Assembly (NCBI GenBank): GCA_024695725.1
Contig: JAILHQ010000146.1
Coordinates: 1 to 18,976 of the forward strand
Source: Cyanobacteria bacterium RUI128
GTDB taxonomy: Bacteria > Cyanobacteriota > Vampirovibrionia > Gastranaerophilales > Gastranaerophilaceae
Length of the DNA: 18,976 nt
Direction of reading: 5' to 3'
Made by a program: the position numbers and the translations under genes. Positions 13,662 to 18,976 of this stretch are shown here, piece after piece; positions within the stretch are counted from its first letter, which is position 1; every line of letters begins with the position of its first letter. Below the pieces are notes generated by a model, which was not told the origin of the DNA, made no database searches, and saw only the letters and a list, made by a program, of their open reading frames with translations.

Positions 13662-16600
13662 TTAATAGGCTCTTTCTCTGAGCATTGCGTTAGGGTTTTC
13701 TGCTGCTGCATCAATTATAACTTTGTTGTTATATTGAGTGAACTCGTCATGTTCCCTTGCAATCTGGTCTTGAAGTTTTTGTCCTTTTGAATGTTCAGGA
13801 AGTTGAATGCTCTTAAGGAAACTGTATATGAGATTGATAATATTGATGTAACTTTGTGCATCAGATATTCTGTCGTTGAACTCGTCATTCAGCTCAGATA
13901 CTGCTGTTGAGAATCTTGAGTTCAGAATTACACTCTTTGTTACATCAGGTTTATCGTCAAAGAAGTCTTTAACTTCGTCTAACGGTTCAATCAGTTTCTT
14001 GATTGCTTTCTTGTCGTCAGAGTATTTGAGTGCCTTAGCGAGGTTTTTCTTAGTCGTTAAGATTGCCGTATCAAGTTCTTCTTTGTCCTCTATATCATCT
14101 ATTACACTGTTCAGTTTTTGATATTCTGCTTTTGCGGTAGAAATAAGTTTGCTTGCATCTTTAAGAACCTTAGCCATATAATCAACCTGTTCTTTACCGT
14201 TCAGTTGTTTAATGGTTTCTCGTTCTATTTTCATTACTCTTTCACCAAGTCCGAGTTTTTCAACGAACATTTTTGCTGTTTCAGGGTTATGGTCGAGTAA
14301 CATATTTCTTACCATAAAATCAATAGCCGTATCAGAGTTCATACTTACCGTGTCGCCTGTGTTGTAAGGGTCTACGGAGTATTCATCAAAGTATTCTTTA
14401 ACTTGAGCAGCATTACCTTCAGATACTGCTTCCATCAGCGAATCCTGAATTGAAATGAATTTTGCAAGATTTAACTCAATTTCAAGATACTGTTTGTAAT
14501 TATTCTTTTCTCGTTTTTCTGTTGCATCTTTTGCAGAGAGCAATAAGAAATTATCAAGAATTTCAGTCGGATGTGATGTTACATGGTGCTTTCTGAAATC
14601 TGCGTCAAATTTTTCTTTTGCCGCTATGATTTCATCTTCGCTTACGGTTTTCTTCTTTCCGCCTGCCAGTTCTTTTTGATACCAGTCATTAAGGTTTGCT
14701 CTTAATGTGTCTTTTGCTTCAGGTTTTACATATTTATCAAGATATTTGTCAGAAAGTTTGTGAAGATCTCTTATTTCGTTTTCTATTCTTTCTGTATCCT
14801 TCCATTCTGTCGGATTTGATGCTTTTGCAGATTTAATAGCTTCTGATATTTCAACAAAGCCTTCTATCATACCTTTTTTGTCGTTTGATTTTGCAAATCG
14901 TGCTATTTTCAGCTGAAGGTCTAAGAGTTCTTTGTTCTTATCGATTCCGTTATCCTGTCTTCTTTCTGCTCTTTCAGCGGCCATCCAGTTCTTAACATCC
15001 TCTTTCAGTATTCTGTGATATTTTGGAGGAATGTTTGTGTCTAAGATGGTGTTGAAGTAGTTTCTGATTGCTGAAACATGAGCATTGATAGAATCTTCAA
15101 AGTCTTTGACTGTATTTACATTTTCTATTAAAGCGATTGTATCAACGATAGAATCAATATATTCGTTATAATCTTCAATTGTTGAGTTTTTATCAAGCTC
15201 CATCAATTCCTGAGCACTTGTGAGTGATTCTTCCATATCTGTGTCAGTGATATTTGCATCAATGAAGTTTTGAGTCATATTAGTGAGAACCTTGCGTTCG
15301 ATATCTGTCAGAGGTCTGTTTTTCGGAATCATATTTCTGTAATCGTCCATCATGTGAGCCAGTTTGATATCATAAATACAATTTTTTTGTATAGAAATTG
15401 TATTAAATGCTTCATTTACCAGATTGGCTGTCGTTTCTAATTTCTTATTAAGTGCAGGGTCTTCTCCAAGGTCGATTTTTGGATATGCAGGCAATGCCCC
15501 ATATTTTCTGAAGTTTTCCCCTTTGTACTTGTTAAAGAGTTTTTCGTATTCTAATGTTTCAAGTGAGAAGTTGAAACTTCTGTATAAATCATCAAAAGTT
15601 CTTGAGCCTACATAGTGAGCGCCTCTTGTGTTTCTTTCGAGTTTTCTGAATTTGAAGGCATCCTTTGTTTTACTCAAATCAAAGGTGTCTGAATATTCAT
15701 CATAGAATACTGTGTTTCTGAGTAGTGACTCTGCTGTGTGGTTTGCGTTTTGTACTTTGCTCAGAATGTCATATCCGGTTTGTTCTTTTATACCAAGATA
15801 TTTGTCACCTATGTTTTCTGTGTACTTTTTAAATTCTTCAAGCGGCATATCCTGTAACATTCTGTATATGCTTACAAATTCGTCGTCTGTTTTTGGTTCG
15901 AATTTGTCGTCAATCCACATTCTGATACCTTTTGCTTTTGCTGTATCAAGTTTAAGGTCTTCCTTATTGAAGTAGATGTTCTTGTCGTATGCCTTTTTAA
16001 GATTTGCTATATATTCCTGTTTTGCTTTTTCTTTGTTTTCGCAGTCAGGAATATTTTCATCAAATTGTTTTGCTGCACGGGTTAAGAAGATATCAATCGT
16101 ATCTTTTACGCTTCCGTTATAGCGAGGTTGTTCCTCTTTTTCAAGCAGACAAACATTGTGGACTATCTTTCCGCCTTGTTCTGCGGTAATCTTAATGTCG
16201 TATTTCTTAACGGCATCCATAATTGTGTTCGTAAAGTCCATTCCGCTGTTATATGCTGCAGCGAGGAAGCTGTTATCGGTTGCCCCGTTTTTACCAAATG
16301 CATAGTAAAAATCATCTAATGCTCTTTGGTGTTGTTTTTCTTTGACTTTTCTTACGGCATCCATTGTTTTTGCTTTGCCGAGTTCTTTGTACATAGAAGC
16401 ATCTTCAAAAGCATCTCTTATCGCTGCTTTTTCGCAGGCAAGTTTTATAGGGTCGTTGTCCGATAATGCATTGTAATCTGCCTCTGTTTTAATTCCCTTG
16501 TTGAATTGGGTAGGAGTTACACGTTTCATTATGTTGTTATAATTTCTTACATAAGCATCACGCATAGAATTTTGTTTGAAAATCGCTTTTTGGATTTCCT

Positions 16601-18976
16601 GTTTTGTCATATTATTTGCGTGTTTTTCAAGTGTTTTTACATATGCGGTATCAGGAATAAAGATTTCATCTTTAATTGCCCCTGCAATATCTCTGTATGC
16701 CGGAGATTTACCTTCAAGGATAATACCTGACATAAGTTCAAAATCGTTTTCATCTAATGCGCTAGGATTGAGTTTTCTGTATAATTTACTGTCTGTTGAA
16801 TCAGGACTGATGTGACCTTTTTTGTGAGTAAGGTTTTCAACAAAGTTCCCGTTTCTCCAGTCTTTATTTGTAATATATCCTAATTCACCGCCTCTGTGGT
16901 CGCTGTAGTCGGTTCTTGTGAGTCCTTCTGAGTCAACCCAGGTGTTTTCGTGTTCTGAAGCACCCCATGAGTTATCGTGATAAAGGATATCTTTTCCTGT
17001 CTTTTCGTCTTTCACTACATCAGCAACATACATTGCGTGACCGCCGTATTTGTCGTGGAATACATGTGATGATGATATCCCTGAGTGTGCGCTGTTTTTG
17101 ATTTGTTCTACGGCTGTATCAATATCTTTTATTTTATAGTGAGGTCTGTCTGTGATTTCATCAAAGATTTTCACTTGTTGTTCTTCGAATAATCCGCTTG
17201 AACCTTCTTTTAAGAACCAATAACTGCCGGAATTTGTTCCGATATATTTAGCAAGCTCTTCCATTGGTTCTTTTATTTCTCTGAAAACATTATTTCTTTC
17301 TCTGTGTACGAAAGCGTACATTTTGTTCAGTTTTTTATCGATTTGTCTGATTGCCTGTTTTTCTTCATGGCTCATTTTGTAGAGTGAAGGATCTGATATT
17401 TTCCCTTGTCTGCTTGAAAATTCGTCAGAAGAACGCAATTTGTCAATTTTTGCAAATCTGTCCTGTAACTTCTGCATAGTTTTTGCAGGAACGAGTTCGC
17501 CGTCTTTTTCAAGAGCATTCAACACAAGATTTGTTGAATTTGTTGTAAAGTAGGTAGAGCCGTCAGGATTATCGACTTCAAGCATATTACCTGCTCTTGC
17601 TATTGTTTCTGATATATAGTTGAAGTTTTCGCCAACCTGTTTGAGTGCCGCCAAAACTTCTTCGGTTGTTGCGTTTTCGTCTAAGCCGTTTGCTGTTTTA
17701 AATCCTGTTGCGTATACATCTCTAAGTGGTGAATCTTCATCAAGATTTTTTGAGAAGTGGTTAAACAGGTCTACAAATGCGTCAATCTGGTCTTTGTAAC
17801 CCATTTTGTTGAAGGCTTTAATATAGAGTTCTTCGTCCTGAGGGTTTTCTTCTATACCGTTTCTTAATGCTTCTAATTCTTTTATTATCGCTTTTTTATC
17901 GTTTTTGTTTTTGATGTGCAGGCATGTTGCAGCACGGTTTTGTTCTGCTTTGTTTCCTTTTTCGATACTTTCAATACAGTCGTCCATATCGTTAATCAAA
18001 ACTTCGTGTCTGTTTCCAAATCCCATTTGGCTGTATACCTGATCCATGCCGTCTGTTGTCATATAGTCAATAACTGATTTTATCTGAACAAGTCCGTCAA
18101 GAATTTTGTCTTTGTCATCAGGTGTTGTATCAAAGTACGGAGCAAAGTGTTCCAGCAGTTTTTTATCGTTTTTGTTTTCTATTCTGTCTATTACTTCAGC
18201 ATACCCTCTTGAAATACGGGTTTCTCTGTCAGGAATGTTGTTTTGGATAAGAATATCTGTTCTGTTATCTTTTTCCATCATTCCGAGAACCATACTTGCT
18301 CTGAAGATTGCTTCCGCTTCATACATTTTTCTTGCTATTGCAATTTGTTGCGGCATAGAACGGTTATCATTTATTCTGCTTGCTAAAACACTTGTTTCTT
18401 CAAGTGTATCTGCAATGCGTTCTGCATTCTTTTCAAGAATATCTTTCTTTACGAGTTTAGTACCGTAGTTTTCATTGAAGTATGCTTCTACTTTCTTTTG
18501 TTTTTGTTCAGGTTCTTCGTTTGGTAAGAATGCGTATTTCTTCAATTCTTTCGGGAGTTTTTCAATCTCTGATGAAAGCGGTTGAGAAAGTTTCATTAAA
18601 TCGTCCATCATTATTACACGCGATTGTTTTTGGGCATCAGGTGCAATTTCTTTGATAACACTTCTCAACCATAAATTATTATCCTCGAGTTTTTTAATGT
18701 TTCTGCCGCGTTCTTTTCTGTTTACGGATGAGTTAATATCTCTTTTAATCTCATCTGATTTCAGAGTTTTTATATCTTCTTCTGCTTTTGTAAGTGCCTG
18801 ATAGTGTACCTGTTTTTGCATAAGGTCTTTATCTGCCATATTCTTTGCAAAGAAGGCATCGTGGAAGGCATCAAAGTTGTTCTTGTCAAAAGCGTTAAAT
18901 TCCTGTAATCCTTCGTTTTGAGCACCGTACATGCCTGCAATATTCATCCATTGAAGGGTAGATGCATCAATAATAC
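13662..18976 (-). CDS. Giant coiled-coil-rich protein with a papain-like domain, 5' end beyond the window
   Basis: At least 1,770 residues. The frame stays open to the right edge, and the ATG at 18947 has no ribosome site, so the start probably lies outside. Most of the chain is charged and alpha-helical, with long coiled-coil stretches and no membrane segment in the visible part. Numbering from the ATG at 18947, a distinct domain at about 560-720 resembles papain-type cysteine peptidases: GSYWFL at the position of GSCWAF, then GGHAMYVADV with H637, then DNSWG with N659. The expected Cys is Tyr (Y576). A catalytically dead or altered peptidase domain is likely, if the alignment holds. Two related-looking stretches near LKEDVKNWMAAE and LRANLNDWYQKE hint at an internal repeat. 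The size and pseudo-enzyme suit an effector or scaffold. Function unknown. Confidence 0.65.
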   Translation of the reverse strand, partial: IIDASTLQWMNIAGMYGAQNEGLQEFNAFDKNNFDAFHDAFFAKNMADKDLMQKQVHYQALTKAEEDIKTLKSDEIKRDINSSVNRKERGRNIKKLEDNNLWLRSVIKEIAPDAQKQSRVIMMDDLMKLSQPLSSEIEKLPKELKKYAFLPNEEPEQKQKKVEAYFNENYGTKLVKKDILEKNAERIADTLEETSVLASRINDNRSMPQQIAIARKMYEAEAIFRASMVLGMMEKDNRTDILIQNNIPDRETRISRGYAEVIDRIENKNDKKLLEHFAPYFDTTPDDKDKILDGLVQIKSVIDYMTTDGMDQVYSQMGFGNRHEVLINDMDDCIESIEKGNKAEQNRAATCLHIKNKNDKKAIIKELEALRNGIEENPQDEELYIKAFNKMGYKDQIDAFVDLFNHFSKNLDEDSPLRDVYATGFKTANGLDENATTEEVLAALKQVGENFNYISETIARAGNMLEVDNPDGSTYFTTNSTNLVLNALEKDGELVPAKTMQKLQDRFAKIDKLRSSDEFSSRQGKISDPSLYKMSHEEKQAIRQIDKKLNKMYAFVHRERNNVFREIKEPMEELAKYIGTNSGSYWFLKEGSSGLFEEQQVKIFDEITDRPHYKIKDIDTAVEQIKNSAHSGISSSHVFHDKYGGHAMYVADVVKDEKTGKDILYHDNSWGASEHENTWVDSEGLTRTDYSDHRGGELGYITNKDWRNGNFVENLTHKKGHISPDSTDSKLYRKLNPSALDENDFELMSGIILEGKSPAYRDIAGAIKDEIFIPDTAYVKTLEKHANNMTKQEIQKAIFKQNSMRDAYVRNYNNIMKRVTPTQFNKGIKTEADYNALSDNDPIKLACEKAAIRDAFEDASMYKELGKAKTMDAVRKVKEKQHQRALDDFYYAFGKNGATDNSFLAAAYNSGMDFTNTIMDAVKKYDIKITAEQGGKIVHNVCLLEKEEQPRYNGSVKDTIDIFLTRAAKQFDENIPDCENKEKAKQEYIANLKKAYDKNIYFNKEDLKLDTAKAKGIRMWIDDKFEPKTDDEFVSIYRMLQDMPLEEFKKYTENIGDKYLGIKEQTGYDILSKVQNANHTAESLLRNTVFYDEYSDTFDLSKTKDAFKFRKLERNTRGAHYVGSRTFDDLYRSFNFSLETLEYEKLFNKYKGENFRKYGALPAYPKIDLGEDPALNKKLETTANLVNEAFNTISIQKNCIYDIKLAHMMDDYRNMIPKNRPLTDIERKVLTNMTQNFIDANITDTDMEESLTSAQELMELDKNSTIEDYNEYIDSIVDTIALIENVNTVKDFEDSINAHVSAIRNYFNTILDTNIPPKYHRILKEDVKNWMAAERAERRQDNGIDKNKELLDLQLKIARFAKSNDKKGMIEGFVEISEAIKSAKASNPTEWKDTERIENEIRDLHKLSDKYLDKYVKPEAKDTLRANLNDWYQKELAGGKKKTVSEDEIIAAKEKFDADFRKHHVTSHPTEILDNFLLLSAKDATEKREKNNYKQYLEIELNLAKFISIQDSLMEAVSEGNAAQVKEYFDEYSVDPYNTGDTVSMNSDTAIDFMVRNMLLDHNPETAKMFVEKLGLGERVMKIERETIKQLNGKEQVDYMAKVLKDASKLISTAKAEYQKLNSVIDDIEDKEELDTAILTTKKNLAKALKYSDDKKAIKKLIEPLDEVKDFFDDKPDVTKSVILNSRFSTAVSELNDEFNDRISDAQSYINIINLIYSFLKSIQLPEHSKGQKLQDQIAREHDEFTQYNNKVIIDAAAENPNAMLRERAY

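Noticed and set aside
18106..18468. 120-residue open frame antisense to the giant gene
   Set aside because: Serine/leucine-rich shadow typical of the reverse strand of a Lys/Glu-rich coding frame; no start signals.

Overview
The window looks like chromosomal DNA of a low-GC, Gram-negative-type bacterium with a small genome. The protein style suggests a gut non-photosynthetic cyanobacterial relative (Gastranaerophilales / Vampirovibrionia, formerly Melainabacteria): AT-rich codons, many orphan proteins, a MxISPV...FRG N-terminus on one orphan, a rubredoxin and an AsmA-like envelope protein. This assignment is recognition of style, not a database result. Nothing indicates a phage genome, a CRISPR array or a classical insertion sequence.

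Layout. Positions 1-842 hold the 3' part of a PARP-like ADP-ribosyltransferase-type gene. Then come an orphan small gene (981-1220), rpsU on the minus strand, rubredoxin and a 919-residue AsmA-like envelope protein (1958-4717). Two minus-strand orphan small genes follow (4749-4949, 5191-5412). The genes at 981, 4949 and 5412 share one upstream regulatory module with base-exact spacing. Next are a secreted HExxH protein (5719-6297) and a 51-residue basic protein (6655-6810), each behind a sigma-28-like promoter. tRNA-Ser(GCU) at 6969-7058 is followed by about 480 bases of repeat-rich, hairpin-rich DNA. An XRE-type regulator and a GT-C membrane glycosyltransferase come next, then a second PARP-like protein with a membrane segment (9612-10910). 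A second repeat element lies behind a minus-strand CAU tRNA (11196-11267). The remainder is mostly minus strand: a phosphatase-fold protein, a helical-repeat protein, a small plus-strand orphan, a winged-helix protein, and the 3' part of a giant (more than 1,760 residues) coiled-coil-rich protein that runs off the right edge.

Themes. (1) Four proteins resemble effector or signalling enzymes, three of them with altered catalytic residues: an H-Y-E ART-like protein, an H-Y-Q ART-like protein, a Cys-x5-Lys phosphatase-like protein, and a papain-like domain with Tyr where the Cys should be. (2) Two tRNA genes are each followed by a terminator, a hairpin-rich insert of about 240 bases containing a shared 37-base core (35/37 identical), a repeat of the tRNA 3' end, and a second terminator. 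This is the geometry of tiny tRNA-targeted elements. (3) Regulation appears layered: a three-copy promoter module for unrelated small proteins, sigma-28-like promoters, and several genes whose ATG lies exactly six bases after a -10 box with no Shine-Dalgarno, suggesting leaderless mRNAs.
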